Origin: Hydractinia symbiolongicarpus
Lineage: Eukaryota > Cnidaria > Hydrozoa > Anthoathecata > Hydractiniidae
Direction of reading: 5' to 3'
DNA: 64,000 nt
Assembly (NCBI RefSeq): GCF_029227915.1
Contig: NC_079875.1
Span: 12,957,001 to 13,021,000, forward strand
The translations under genes were made by a program, and so were the position numbers. This document shows, piece after piece, positions 13,904-48,430 of this stretch (its first letter is position 1; each line of letters opens with the position of its first letter). Under the pieces are notes generated by a model, which did no database searches, was not told the DNA's origin, and saw only the letters and a list, made by a program, of their open reading frames with translations.

Positions 13904-16900
13904 TCATCTAGCTACCTTATTATCAGCACGATCAAAATCCTCAAAAAACGTGCCTTCCTTGTAACACTGCAGCCCAATATTTGTCCACGTGTTATCCTTA
14001 ACAAATTCATTTCCGTAATAAAAATTTTCATCATTAGAAAAAGATGTTGTTTGTTGCTGTTTAATTGTGTTATTTATATCACAATTCCAAGATCTTTTGG
14101 ATGCAAACTTATGTGCTAAATTAGCGTCAACATCATCGCATAAATTAATACTGTCGTCTTCGCTTTCAATACAATTTTGAGGAATGCTATCATCGCCAAT
14201 AGCATCAGAATCTAAATTGCTTTCCTTAGATATCCAATGAACTCTTTGATTCTTTTTATCAAATGCAGCTTTGTCCACCACGGTTGCCATTTTAGCTAAT
14301 GAATAAACTCTTTTAAAAAATCGAGGATTGCTTTCTGCTCTTTCAAGAAAAGGACTTTTGGTATTAACGTGTTCCTCCTCTTCCTGTTCCTGTTCAAATT
14401 CATTCTGCATTGTGTTTTATATATAAATCATCATTTTGCAAACTTAAAAGTGTGGACTTATTGTATCAAAATACTTTACATTTACAGTCAGTTCTTTACG
14501 AACACTAGTGTGGTTATGCAACAGCGCGGTGACATTGATGATCCTATATAATGCCAATTTAAATACGTTAAAAAACTATTTATTACATTATAGCTCCTAG
14601 AAAAAGTCACTAGCAAGCCTTTTCTAACGTATGTATCTCCAATTTTTTTCTTGCTAAATAGAATTATCACATTTATCTATATTCTAATCATGTCATGGAG
14701 TGAATGGTCTCTTAGATAAATTAAATCAAATTCGTTACCAGCTTAGATTCTTTTGTAAAAGCACAAGAGAACTGTGAACAAATTGTGGATTTTAATAAAT
14801 TTATGTTATAAGTATTCTAAAAAAAAGCGAGGAAAAAAAAGATAAAGAATGGTGAACAAAATAATAATCAGATTAGATCAGATATCTATTTAAATTTAAT
14901 ATAAAAACGAAAATAGGGATAGGCAGATAGGAATAAAAAAACACGATAGGACGTTATAGAGAGGATAGAAATTTAAGACGTGCTAAATTTAACAATTTCT
15001 TATAATTCACGTATTGTTTTATATAACTAAACCATGCACATTAGCTTCCCAAGTGTTGCAAAGATGATGGAACGATTAAGACTTTGCTCTTTACCTTCCT
15101 TATGCATGTAGTAGACGAGGCAAGGATACTACCCCCTTGCGACATACCACAAGAGTGAGGCGTATGTACTCCTTGGGATATACCTCTCTAATAACACACC
15201 AACCAGATATCACAGAATAATGCTAAACCGAAGCCCAAGTACCAACTGATCAATGAATTTTATTTTTTTAGTTTCTAATTTTCTAATTTTTAGTTTTTAA
15301 TTTTTTTTTAATCCGTTTTGTTTGTTTCCATTATATTATAACGTGATTCCATTAATTGACATGATTTCGTCATTGAAAATTCTTTCTTTAAAAAAAACAC
15401 AGAAACCTTTCCGCAATCCCACACATGCCGATTTTCTTGGCTTTTAAACTAAAGGAAAGGTTGCCAATGATCACATTGTTACGAACTGTAATGTATCAGA
15501 GCTAAAATAGCTCTTTGTTAGTAGATTCACTATATGCTTTTCAAAATTACCATTACTTTCAATTAAGATGTTTTGTCATCAATGTGCAAGATGTAAAGGA
15601 GCTGTAATTTGTAAATTTCAAAAGAAAGCCATTTAAATTGGCATTTTAATATCCTGGTTGGTTGTACCGGATTTTCATAGTGTGGTGCAGGGCGTAAGAT
15701 TAGACGAAAATGGCGAATTTAGAAGTTACCTAACCTGTAAAGTTATTCTTTTTCAATAAATCTACATACAAGGATTCAATGAAGTGCCTTAAGGTTCAAT
15801 ACAGGGCTAACTAACCTTAATGAACAATCGTAAAAATTAAAAAAAATGCGAAAAAGTACATTTGCTACAACAATTTGTGCTAAAAAATTCGCGATTATGT
15901 CAACATAGCATGACTTCACAAAATGCATATTAATTTCTACATCGCAAAAATCACCTAAGGAAATGACAGTATTTTTCTGCACAGTTGTAGAAGATGTGAC
16001 TGCTAGCTTATATAACAAGTAACTAACCCTGATAACTCAAAATAAAGTTCATCAAATTTGTTTGACTACTGTAAACAACGAAGAATTCATATAGAAAGGT
16101 TTAATGATGAGGTGACAGGTCAAACCTATAGCTACCTACTTACTGTTTTGTTATGGTTAAACTTCAGTGACAGATATTCTGCCACGGCGTCCTTTCCAAT
16201 GTTGTTAAAAAAACTTGTAGTTACCAACGGTTTATCATTAATGTCAATTTTGTTCATATCTTCTAAAAGACGTTCATGCTGTTGTTTTTCTCGAGTTAAA
16301 TCTGACTGATTTAAATCCTGAAGGGTTATTTCATCTTCCTTCACTTCTTCCTTTGTGTTATCTTCCTCTTGGACAAGTTGTGAATGATTGCTGTAAGAAT
16401 TAGTTGGATCTAGTAACTTACATTCCATGATTTCTACCTTGTGATTGCCTTCTTATAATTTTATTCATAAAGTTTGCAATTTTGATTTAAGAGTCCTTTT
16501 AATATCATGCTCAAAGCAAGATTGAATTATGAAGTTATTTAAAGCCGTTTTAGTCTTCAGCTTGGCTTTCGATTTTTAATCACATGATTGTCTCAACTGA
16601 ACCGATAGTTATATAATCTTGCATAAATCTTACAGTTTCTTTGCAAAAACGTAATATTTTTTAAAGCAGAAAAGAGACCTTAAGATAAAATCTTCATTTC
16701 TTCTGTCCTATTAAAACTTACTTCAACTTTATTTCTTACGCCATCTTTTTGCACCAATTTAATTGCGTTTATTTGCTGTAAAGTGCAGTTGGATATTCTC
16801 TTTCGCACACATTGCTGCTAAATAAGACAACGTTTCTAAGAGCAACTGTTCTATTGAAAATTCTTTATAAAAGGCTGCGTAGTCTTAGCAACACAACACT

Positions 16901-19900
16901 CCATTGACAAAAATTCACAATGTTGCATTTGCCTAAAAAATATGCAGCCGCGAAGCTCCACCCATTGTATTAAAGAATTCGAAGATTTTTCAATAAGCAT
17001 TTTCCCAAGTAATTGTGGCGTTTTCCTTACGCCTCAGAATGTCAGTATCTAAATATTTGCATTAAAACTTTTTTTGATAAAAATAAATAAAATAAGTAAG
17101 TAAATAAACAAACAAACAAACAAACAAACAAAAAATAATAAGACTTTATTGGTAAATTTGGGCCAATTACGTGATTGGCATGATTGAGCAGTGGGAAAGA
17201 ATTTATTAAGACCGTTGAATGTGAAGCTGTATGGATATCCGTAGGATAGATATTCATGTGCAAGAGAAATAACATGCACAAGTAAACGTGCACCAGCATA
17301 TATGCCTTCTAAAATCACACATCACGCAAGCTATCAAATCTACATATCGTAATAATTAAATTTAGCACCACGACGCTTATTTTGTGAAATAAATTATATT
17401 CGGGAAGCTTATAAAAGGAACTCAAGCTGAGCATCTTTTTAATTTTTCCAACTTGGCTAAAACGTTAGCAAAAAATACTAAAGCTGTGCATATATAACAT
17501 TACATTGCGCGCATTTGTGAGAAACCCAAAACAAAACAATTTAAAAATTTAAACAAACAATCAAACAATAATAAGACCCATAATTGGCAACAAGTACAGC
17601 AAAAAATATACAAAAAATATCCTGCAACTGCTAAAAGTTATTGGAAATGAGATTCTCATAATTAAAAATTAGAGAAAAACTGTCTTACAAAGCTACTTGG
17701 TGTTTCTTCATGTGGACTTTGATAGGAAACATATCTTTCGTTTTCACTGTCGTAGTAAATTCTCTCTTCGTTTTGAGTCCAGGTGGAGCTTTTGTGCTGA
17801 ACAATAATCATTATGGATCTGTGTGTGTGTGTATTTTTTTTGTATGTCTTACGAAAAGAAAAGGACATTAGTAATTGTATGTACAAGGCAGATTAACTTT
17901 ATTACAGATGTTGTTGTAGTTTTTTAAGAAAGAAGTTCTTCATAACTAGTCACTGGTAATAACCCATAAACACACAATGGAATCACATAGACTACAGCAA
18001 ACACATTAATTTAGATGTATGTACCCAGGATAGCCTGTTTAATTCCAATTGGTGCTGACATTAATGACAGTTTTGCAAACTAAGTTCTATTAAGTATCAT
18101 TGCCTTAGTGGAAACTAAAAGAAAAACCTTTATCCTTTATCTGACGTAAAAGAATATAGAGAAAACATAATGGATTAACATAAGGATAGAACATACTCTG
18201 TTAATATATTAACATAAGGATTTAACATACTCTTCAAAGTAACCGGTTACTAGCTACATAAATGTAATTTAGCTTCAAACAAAAGGAAGAAAGAAAAAAC
18301 AAAACAAAAGCATGTAAACAAAAGAAATGTATTGATGTTTTCCTGAAATGTCTTGTGAAATGTAAAATGTAACTCAATTATATAGGAATGCATTTCAATG
18401 CACTAGCACAGCAGCTGAAGTATACGAGCGATAAAAAAATAGTCTAATAAAACTTTGAAGTTCTGATATGTTTTTGAAATGAGTCAAAACCTTGTCAAAT
18501 CCAGAAACTGTCAAATCCAGAAACAGCGTAGTACCAATTAGTACTGATATCAACTTTTATTATTGTTGTGGCTATAACAATAACAGAATTCAGAAATTGT
18601 CTTTTACGTTCAACGAGTTTAAATTTCATCTAGCTATATCTTCCCTTTTTCGCCCAATTTAATATGCAAAATTTACATGATTTTTATTCTTTCCTATTTT
18701 TGAAATATCACCTACTTGTAACCTATCGTTTTGTTATTATTTCTTTTTCATAATTTTATAAATTTATAAACACTGTCACGTAAAAAGAAGATTACTCATA
18801 ACTTTACTGTAAACGTCTTTTGTCTTAATGTTATTAAAGACATTTGCTTTTTTTTTCTCATTTTATATTCTTCTTCTTTTTCTTCTTTTTCCCTTCTTGC
18901 CATGCCGTCTTTATACGTATTACATTCCTTTATTTTCACACACATATTTTTTTTAAAAGTAAATTTTCCAACAAAACTCTTCATTTTCAAAAAAATTATG
19001 TTACAGCATATTATTATTATTATTATTCTCGAAGAATGTGAAGCTTATATCCTTTCCTTAATGTTCTCAAGTACTAGCCAATATAAGATACTATAAAACG
19101 TATAAAAAAATTATACGTTAACACGTCGATATGAACAAAACATGTTTTCCAATTACGTGATTTTGAATGAATAATTAGGCAAGGAGAAGATATACTAATT
19201 GATGTGTTGCACATTCAAACCCCTTGGTTCTATTAATAAAAGCATTAAATTTAGGTTATAAGTGGAAATTCAATAAAAGCTATCAAAAAAAAACTTGATA
19301 TAATTGCTATAAAGATGGCGGCGAATTATCGCGTTAATTTGCGAGTTATCATATCACCAATGACAACAAAAGGCTGGGTGAAGACTCCACACTGTGAAAA
19401 ATAAGTTTATAGCTTTAGATAACGCAAGCAAAAATAAATAACACTCAGTTGTTTTAACTTACATAATATTTTTCAACACAAGTATCACATTTAATTTATC
19501 TCATTCCAAGTAAAACGTTCTATTTTTAAGAGATGGTAAAAATTATTGCCTTGTACACTTTACTTGTAACTAGTTTTATTATCTTAAAAAAAAGAGATTA
19601 TTAAAGGTAATTTTGTTATTTTTTTTAAGCAAGAGATCTCTAGATATTATTCTTTACAGTGGCGCATGAGTAAGGAAATAATTAATTACTTAAAAAGTAA
19701 ATAAAAAAACCAAGTGTGTATTTATTACATGATTATCTAGCTGCACTAAAAATTACCTTTCAGCAGGCACAAACTTCAAAGATGGCTTAAGCTTGCCATA
19801 ATCTAGTCTTAGTCTTGCTAGTGTGACTGCTATCAAAGGAGGCCTTTACATGGAGTGCTAAATGCGTTAAAAGAAGAACAGTTTAACAAACTACCATCTG

Positions 19901-21068
19901 TCAATCATGTCAAAGAGTGCGATGGAGGAAAGATTGCTGTTTATGATATGCTTTAGCCCAAATTAGCTACCTCTGTAACTGCGAAAGTACAATTTTTTTT
20001 CAAAATTTCTTCGCAAATATTCGAAAAAACTTAAGAGCGACAGATTTATTTTCTTGTTTGTTAATTGCTGACTGGAGCAAAAAGTACACTTAAGTGATTG
20101 TTAATATTCTACCAACTGTCAGTCTTATGCTAAAGCGTTCGCTTCAAGCTCGAAAAGTCTGTGGTTTAAACTCGACCAAGTCATGTCAGAGACCATAATA
20201 GTGTAAATTTATCGTTTCAGCACGAGAATAGGATTGATATTTTAGAAGGGTGCCTACTTATGTGGCTGCTGTGCTTGCACAACTCTCGTAGCTCATATGG
20301 ACTCTTTAATGTGTATAATTCTGATTCTGAAAACAGACAAATTTTATTTAAGAAACTTTAAAGATCGCGTCTTCGCAAACCAGTCGTTATTGTTCTAAGA
20401 AACTGGAACAAGCCGAGGCAAAATCCTTGTTTTAATAAACTACCATAAGGGAAACTTTTTCAATAATGTCTCACAAATGTGACATCTTTTGTTCAGACTC
20501 GAAATTCTCAGGGAAAACAGGACATGCTAATGTAAAGAGAATTAAGATTTACGTGGCGCACGCTAACGGAGTTTTTCAGAGTCTACTTCAAAATATGTAT
20601 TTAGGTAGGAGTATTGCTTGTTTTGCTTTGGGGTTCACTCTTTATGGCACTTAGATATAGACACAGTACTCGTTAGCTCTGATCCAACGCACATCTCTAA
20701 TGACCTTTGTACGTATTTCGTTATTTTGTGCGTTTCTTAGCACAAATTTATTAGCGCCCAAAAAGAACGTTTAAAATAGTGTAGGGTATTACTATTGCCG
20801 ATCTTCTAATAGCTGTTGCATTTAGATATAACCAATGAAATAGGCTTCCTCCGTTTGGTAATAGCAACAAGAATGTCAATAATAAGCCTGGTGAAACGAT
20901 ATGACAATGGCTAACCTTTTGTTTGTATCTCGGTGCAAAGTACTTCTGTAAAGATGTTTCATTTCTCTCTTCACAGGGCGGTCCACTGCTTTGGAAGTGA
21001 TAATCATCTTCGTCATCAGATTCAAAAGCATAATTTCGAACACCACGCCTCCAGCTCTTTCTTCCCAT
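13904..21068 (-). CDS. Unrecognised four-exon protein, about 344 aa
   Basis: Reconstructed on the minus strand: exon 1 21068-20916 (starts MGRKSWRRGVRNYAFESDDE), exon 2 17796-17689 (contains STWTQNEERIYYDSENERY), exon 3 16416-16144, exon 4 14404-13904 (ends FDRADNKVAR, then TGA). Donors are GTTAG, GTAAG and GTAAG. All three introns are phase 0 with each exon open throughout, which is unlikely by chance. The predicted protein is hydrophilic, rich in Glu/Asp/Asn/Ser, with no signal peptide or membrane segment. I do not recognise the family. Exon 3 may instead start at an internal Met (16428) and exon 4 at 14410. Alternatively exon 4 may splice at AAG|GTAGC to a last exon near 13440-13370 ending SFDDQGDDAC. 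The acceptors of exons 3 and 4 have poor pyrimidine tracts, so those edges are the least certain part. Confidence 0.5.
14405..16143 (-). other. Intron 3 of the unrecognised gene
   Basis: AT-rich; only short chance frames. I see no conserved exon, RNA gene or clear repeat. Confidence 0.4.
17104..17134. repeat. (AAAC)n microsatellite
   Basis: About eight tandem aaac units inside the intron between exons 3 and 2 of the unrecognised gene (16417-17688). The long Phe/Leu/Cys-rich minus frames here are translations of this repeat and are not genes. Confidence 0.85.
17797..20915 (-). other. Intron 1 of the unrecognised gene
   Basis: A 3.1-kb intron with a pyrimidine-rich low-complexity run (about 18846-18900), a short (tta)n run near 19010-19026, a direct duplication of an aacataaggat-type motif at about 18177-18235, and a probable tRNA-derived SINE remnant (20115-20345). 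No exon recognised. Confidence 0.5.
20115..20345 (+). repeat. tRNA-derived SINE-like remnant
   Basis: The head resembles a decayed tRNA: ttatgctaaagcgttcgctt corresponds to a D-arm/anticodon region, and about 25 bp on gtggtttaaactcgaccaag matches a T-arm with a B-box-like GGTTTAAACTC. A body and a weak tail follow to about 20345. It is too degenerate to fold as a functional tRNA and has no proper acceptor stem. The call rests on A/B-box resemblance and spacing only. Confidence 0.4.
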
Positions 21069-21423
21069 TGTGGTTCATAACATTTAGTATATCTTTACTT
21101 GATTGTAATTCGTATAATTTATATTTTTTCTAGAAAAAAATAATAGATTACTTGAGCTAAAACAACAACAAAATATATTGCCATGTACGTTCAGCAAAAT
21201 TCGCGACTTAGTAATCGCTAACTCAAAGTTGATAAATTTGTTACCGTTGCTATGTCAACGGTTTTGTCCTATCCTTTTACTGTATTAAATTAAACCGACT
21301 GTGGGTTAAACGGCTTTCTTACATTTATCGCGTCTTTTTGTTAGAGACACTGCTTGCAAAACTACGTTGGTGCTTACCTTAACCATATCTAGATGGCATG
21401 TTCTGCAACACACAAGAAAAAAA

Positions 21424-21493
21424 TGACGTCACACTAAAAATTGCTGACGTCATTAGAAAATTGATGACGTCCATCAAAAAATTGCCGGCGTCA
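21424..21493. promoter_or_regulatory. Cluster of four CRE/ATF-like sites at about 20-bp spacing
   Basis: TGACGTCA occurs at 21424-21431 and 21445-21452, TGACGTCC at 21465-21472, and the relic CGGCGTCA at 21486-21493, each followed by an A-rich spacer. TGACGTCA is the palindromic site of CREB/ATF bZIP factors. The cluster lies 356-425 bp upstream of the Met at 21068, so it could belong to that gene's promoter. Alternatively it is only a decaying 20-bp tandem repeat. Confidence 0.45.
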
Positions 21494-22232
21494 CAAAAAT
21501 GTTTTTACCGAGTGATTCCTTTTATGTTGATTTATTTACCTGTCTAGTTTGTCCCTTTGAAGTTACTATGCGTGAATAAATACCCTACCCTCACTCCTTG
21601 TGCATATTGAAACCGACTTAAAAGGCAATTAGCTTTGGTAAATTTTTCAGATGTTGAATGAGGTTTGTGATTGGTTGAAATAGAAAAAAGTTGTTGTGCC
21701 AACGTATGCCGTGCTTATATCTTATTTACTTTATACTGGTTGGTTTCCTTCAATTCAAAATCAGTGTCGTTGTCCATATCATGTACAAGTTGAGACGTTT
21801 TTAATACACCTACATTTGTTTGAAGATGTAAATGTAGACGTAGACTAGTTGTGGGCCCGTGAGATATTCCATCCATCCTTAGCTTAAAAGTGGCGACTTA
21901 AGCACAGCCTTTGATTTGCGTACACATAGACAAAATACGGTTATTGTTACAGATCAAGTTTTGATTAGGATATCTTTATAAAGAGCATAGCTGCAGTAGC
22001 TTCCTTCTGATGACTTCTTTATTTGCTTCCTTTTTGCTACTTCTATTAGTACCCAATTTTGATATGCAGATGTAGTTTCGAACTATATTGTTAGGCAATT
22101 ACTTGTCGAATATAAAAAACAACTGGGAGAATTTTTAATTTTTAATTTTAAAAAAAAATCACGAAAACAACAAGAAAAGATTAGCAACAAAATGTCGATT
22201 ATCATGAAGATCTTAAACAAAAAGTTAATAAG

Positions 22233-22261
22233 AACAACAACAACAACAACAACAACAACAA
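22233..22261. repeat. (AAC)n microsatellite
   Basis: About nine aac units in a row; the Val-rich minus-strand frame across it is an artefact. Confidence 0.85.
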
Positions 22262-24007
22262 TAAAAATAAAAACAAATTGCATCTAATTATTTGCCATTT
22301 GCTAAAGCACAAAGAAAATAGCCAATAATCAAATATTGCAAAAAGGTTGTTGTAAACGTTTGTCTCTCTATATCAAATAACTATCATGTTCTTGCCATTT
22401 CTTTTCCATTTTGAAACCATTTCCGTTTTAAAACATACAGAATCTAATTCGTGAGTATTAATCTCAAATCATACCTACGTGATTCCACATATTAATCTAT
22501 TTGTAGATGAGCTAATTCAGGCAATTTATAAACAACTCTTAAGTTCTAAACCAAGTTTTGATAAACAATTTAAAAAACAAACCCATCTTAGCTAAAGATA
22601 AACGTCTCCTATAATGTTTTACCTCATTATACTAATTCTAATATCTTTTAAGTTAAACATCACCGTTATAACACTCTTCACTGGGGGGTTAAAAACGAAA
22701 TAATTAATTAATAACACTAAGAAAGAATAAATGATTAAAAAAACAATGTTTCAGATTTTTACATGAAATATATTTTTCGGGGGTTGTCATTTGGGACAAA
22801 AAGAAATTGCGGCGGAAAGAAGCTTTGACATGTAAAATTTACTGTATCAGATTGAGCTGCATTTCATAAAGAAAACATATATAAGAATTCGAAGAAGTGA
22901 TTGCTAAGTGTATTCCCCCTTTCTTATAAATTATCCAATTAAAAACCCGATTAATTAATAATTTACTTCGCTCATATTTATGGTGAATATGTTTCGTTTT
23001 GATATTTGCTTGGCAACGACCATTTTGTAACAAACCTTTTCGCATCAAGTAATATGTATCAGGAGTTGATCGGACATGATCATTACGAGTTTTGCATTTT
23101 TTCATAAGACATCACCTCCTAACTATATCAAAATTTTTTGGAAAATTTCGAACTTCCGCCATAGTAAATTTGCTAATTTTTTTTACCCTAAGCTGTAGTT
23201 AAAACAATATTCTGTATCTTACCCAAACGTTATTACACAGAGCTGTTACAGTTGTACTGCACAACATACCTACAACATATCATTTTTTCCCAAATTTCCT
23301 AAAAGATTTATACTAATCTGTAAGAATTAACAGAAATTTACTGATGCTTTAAAAAACTTGTATGTGTTGCAATCTAATGTTTTGAATTGTGGTTGTTTAA
23401 TTATTTATTCTGTTTTAGTTGATGTAGCAACCGCTATACCATCATATATGTAACATATTGTTAAGCAAGGGTTACCTGTCCTTTTTAATGCAAGACAAAT
23501 TGTGTAATACTAATATAAAAAAGACAAGGATCATGGAAAAAATGTTTCCTGATTTCGTTTTTAGAATGTTTAATTTAGATCCGAATATACTACCTGCCAC
23601 AGATTTAAAATTCGATCTGACGCAAGATTTTCAGTAATAGCGTCGTCATTGTGATAAAGTTTAACAGAATGCAACTCGAAACTGTAGTCACTAGTTCAGC
23701 GGGTTTAATTTCGACCTAATGCCTTTGTTGAGTTAAGGCTTAAGCTGATCTAATGTGAATCAAAAAGACTTCGGAGCTGAATTTGTGTTTTAAACACAGA
23801 AGACCATGCTATCCATTAAAATTAGTGAAGTAGTCACAGAAGTAGTGAAGAAGTATAAGCTGCTGCTCCTTGTAAAGTGACTGTGTTTATGTGTAGTCAG
23901 CAATCATGGCTCTGACTTCTATTTCAATGTTCTGAATAGACGCGTAGAGGATTAGATCGACAGAGGAGATTCTATTCTTTGTTTTTTTCCCGTTAAAAAT
24001 ATATACA

Positions 24008-24080
24008 GTACTACTCTGATTTTTCGAACTCTGAAGAGGCCGAGAAAAAAGTTCAAGAAATCGGGGATTCGGGAAACAAC
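24008..24080 (+). mobile_element. Solitary pogo/Tigger-like terminal sequence
   Basis: After a TA, the sequence cagtactactctgatttttc and following bases have the CAGT...CTCTGATT..TCGAAC layout typical of pogo/Tigger-type terminal inverted repeats. I could not find the matching opposite end downstream, so this is at most a truncated copy. Confidence 0.3.
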
Positions 24081-24911
24081 GGTTGGTCAAAAATCTTTGT
24101 AAAACGAAGAAGAAACATTAAATATGTTTTAGTATGATATTTTCTTGTGTATAGGAAATATCTTGTAAGTTGTCTAACCTAATCCGTAAATTTTCTGAAT
24201 TCACCCAACTTTTTGCTTGTAATCTACAACTGCATGGTGAAGACTTCACATTTTAAAGCATCTACATTCTAAACATCGCAGCAGACACGTACCCAATGTC
24301 TCTAAAACGTACAGGTGCGCTTACTACATGAGATTATTGTCGAACCTAAGGCGAAACGAAACTCAAAGGAAACATAATTATGGAAATCATACACTACAAT
24401 TCTGCGTCGCAGGAATTCCTTAACTCAGGGTTGTTATACATAAATTTAGAAGTCTTGACATAGATGTCCCTGTCCCTGAAATAGATTAGACTATAGAAGT
24501 ATAGTTTTCCTCAGAGATTTAAAACGTACCTGGTTTCATACATTTATTCATTATACCGACAGGACAAATCGACAGGTTGGTTACGCCGTAAATTTTGAAA
24601 ATAATTGATAAAAAAATTATTTTTGTTCTTACATTTTTGGAAATAAGCCATTACTGTAAACTAGACGGTATTTTAGAAGTTTTTTAAAATTTGGCGCCAC
24701 GTTGTAGTTTTGTTTTTCTCTCTAGTTTTTTGCTTATCCAAATAACTTTCTTGATCACCGATAATTGTTTCGTTCTGTTTTGTTTTTCTTACATTGTTTT
24801 TCTCGTTTTTCTCCCTTTTTTCTTCTTCCGCTCTTTGACCGGAATTCTTGAACTCAACTTTGAAGAACCGTCTAATTAATCACCGACAACTACCCCCCAA
24901 AATGTACCTTC

Positions 24912-25174
24912 TAAAACTTTTTTTATCAAAACTTTTTTTCGCCAAAACTTTTTTAGCCAAAACTTTATTAGCCAAAACCTTAACCGCCAAAACTTTATTC
25001 GACAAAACTTTTTTAGCCAAAACTTTATTAGCCAAAACCTTAACCGCCAAAACTTTATTCGACAAAACTTTATTCGACAAAACTTTATTCGACTAAATTT
25101 TTACGCCAAAACTTTATTCGACAAAACTTTATTCGACAAAACTTTATTCGACTAAATTTTTACGCCAAAACTTT
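24912..25174. repeat. 15-bp minisatellite with higher-order structure, about 18 units
   Basis: Units are variants of aaaactttattcgac / aaaacttttttagcc / aaaaccttaaccgcc. A four-unit 60-bp block occurs twice in a row, followed by a different four-unit block of about 59 bp (three identical units plus taaatttttacgcc) also twice. Both strands stay open in one frame (plus LAKTLLAKTLTAKTLFDK), mimicking a pentapeptide-repeat protein, but there is no gene context. Confidence 0.85.
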
Positions 25175-25917
25175 ATCCAACTCATTTGAAACGATTGGAA
25201 TAGAGCATGTTGAAATGAAAGAAGTCTAAAGAATACAAAGACGTGTCATTCATTAAACTAAAGAAACGAATATAGTGACACGTCCACAGAACATCCATAT
25301 CAAAGGACATTATAATGGGACACCGCTTGGCACTGGAGCCGTCTATGCGAATACAGGGGTGTTTGTTCTGTCGTTTTATCTTTTTGTGGGAACAATAACA
25401 ATTAAAACATGTTAAGATGAAGTCATATTTTTTTCCAAAAACTTTGATAACATAAATACATGGGTATTTAAGGATTCTTGCTGATTATTACGTCGTTCAT
25501 AAAACAACGACATGTACAAACAACAGAGCCTAATATACAAAACAAAAAAAGCGAACTTCACAGTCTGGATACTGCCAATCCTGCGCCTCTCGATTTTGGT
25601 AAGTTCTCTTAATTTCTGGTCTCCTCAAAGTAATATTAAAGATCCCACCACGCAGAGCAAAGGGCGAAAGTCAAAAAATAATGTTCTATAAAAATTGTTG
25701 TGATGAACCTCTATGAAAACAATCCTAAACCAAACGTTTTTTATAGCTTTGCATTTGACCAAAAAAGTATAATTTTTTTACAGCCGAACACCAAGTTGAT
25801 GCGCAAAGCCAAAAATTCAACCTCACAATTACAATTTCACATGAAAGCATGCAACAATTTCACCAGGTTAGTCTGTTAGGAGGTATGCATCTTCAAAGTC
25901 CCTCGCCCCATGGATCG

Positions 25918-25925
25918 TATAAATA
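25918..25925 (+). promoter_or_regulatory. Possible TATA box of Vps34
   Basis: TATAAATA with GC-richer flanks lies 59 bp upstream of the ATG at 25984, so a start site about 30 bp downstream would leave a short leader. This would exclude the in-frame upstream Met at 25849. Position and match only. Confidence 0.3.
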
Positions 25926-25983
25926 CGGCGTCCCATCGGATCCGAAATTAGCGCAGACGGCACCTCATTTTCAAAAATTCAAG

Positions 25984-47825
<21,842 letters not shown>

Positions 47826-48175
47826 CTGATGGGACCATTTTATTCGAAATTGGCGAATCGGTATATTATCTTGAGAAGGTTTTACATAGAATTATATCTT
47901 TGTGTAAATAGCGCTGACGCTGCTTTTGTTGATGTAAATAGAATTCTATTGCAAACTACGATGTACAGTGTCCCTATCACGCTTAGAGCGTGACGGTTTC
48001 CAAAATTATAATTAATGATGACTTATTTACGGCTGACACTAATATAGATAAAGATCAGGAAATTTTGGGGTTTTTTACGAAAATTAGTTTGTTTTTTCTA
48101 AGTAAGAGCTGTGCCGAAAGTAGATCAAGTTCGATTTTGTAAAATGTTCTTCAAGAAAAGTTTTTTTAAAGTTCA

Positions 48176-48181
48176 AATAAA
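48176..48181 (+). terminator. Candidate polyadenylation signal of Vps34
   Basis: AATAAA 351 bp after the Vps34 stop; the first canonical hexamer I found downstream, followed by a T-rich stretch about 20 bp on. Confidence 0.4.
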
Positions 48182-48430
48182 ACAGCATCGTAGATTGTTG
48201 TTTTTTCGTTTTTTGACTTACTAGAAATTTTATAAATATATATTTGGTATAGACATAATTAGTTATTGAGAAAATAAACTTGTAAATAAGCTTGTTGTAT
48301 TATTGTATAAATGGCCATAAGTATTACTGCGACAAGAAAGATTAGGAGAGGAGAAGCAACGGTTTACATGTCTCTGCACATTTTTTTCAAATAGAAAATA
48401 TTGAAACGAAAACACGAAACTTCTTAAAAG

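Larger units (their letters stand above)
21069..25983. other. Intergenic region between divergent genes
   Basis: The minus-strand gene starts at 21068 and Vps34 at 25984, so this 4.9 kb must contain both promoters. It holds the CRE-like cluster, an (AAC)n run, a pogo-like end at about 24008 and the 15-bp minisatellite. An 88-codon minus frame (22839-23105) is basic and unlike anything I know. No gene supported. Confidence 0.5.

Noticed and set aside
22839-23105. 88-codon basic minus-strand frame
   Set aside because: No family resemblance and no splice context linking it to the gene that starts at 21068.
24848-25096. Pentapeptide-repeat-like protein (AKTLL units)
   Set aside because: Produced by a 15-bp minisatellite; open on both strands; no gene context.
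25849-25983. Upstream in-frame extension of Vps34
   Set aside because: Adds 45 residues with no match to the family N-terminus and lies over the TATA-like box; the Met at 25984 is preferred.
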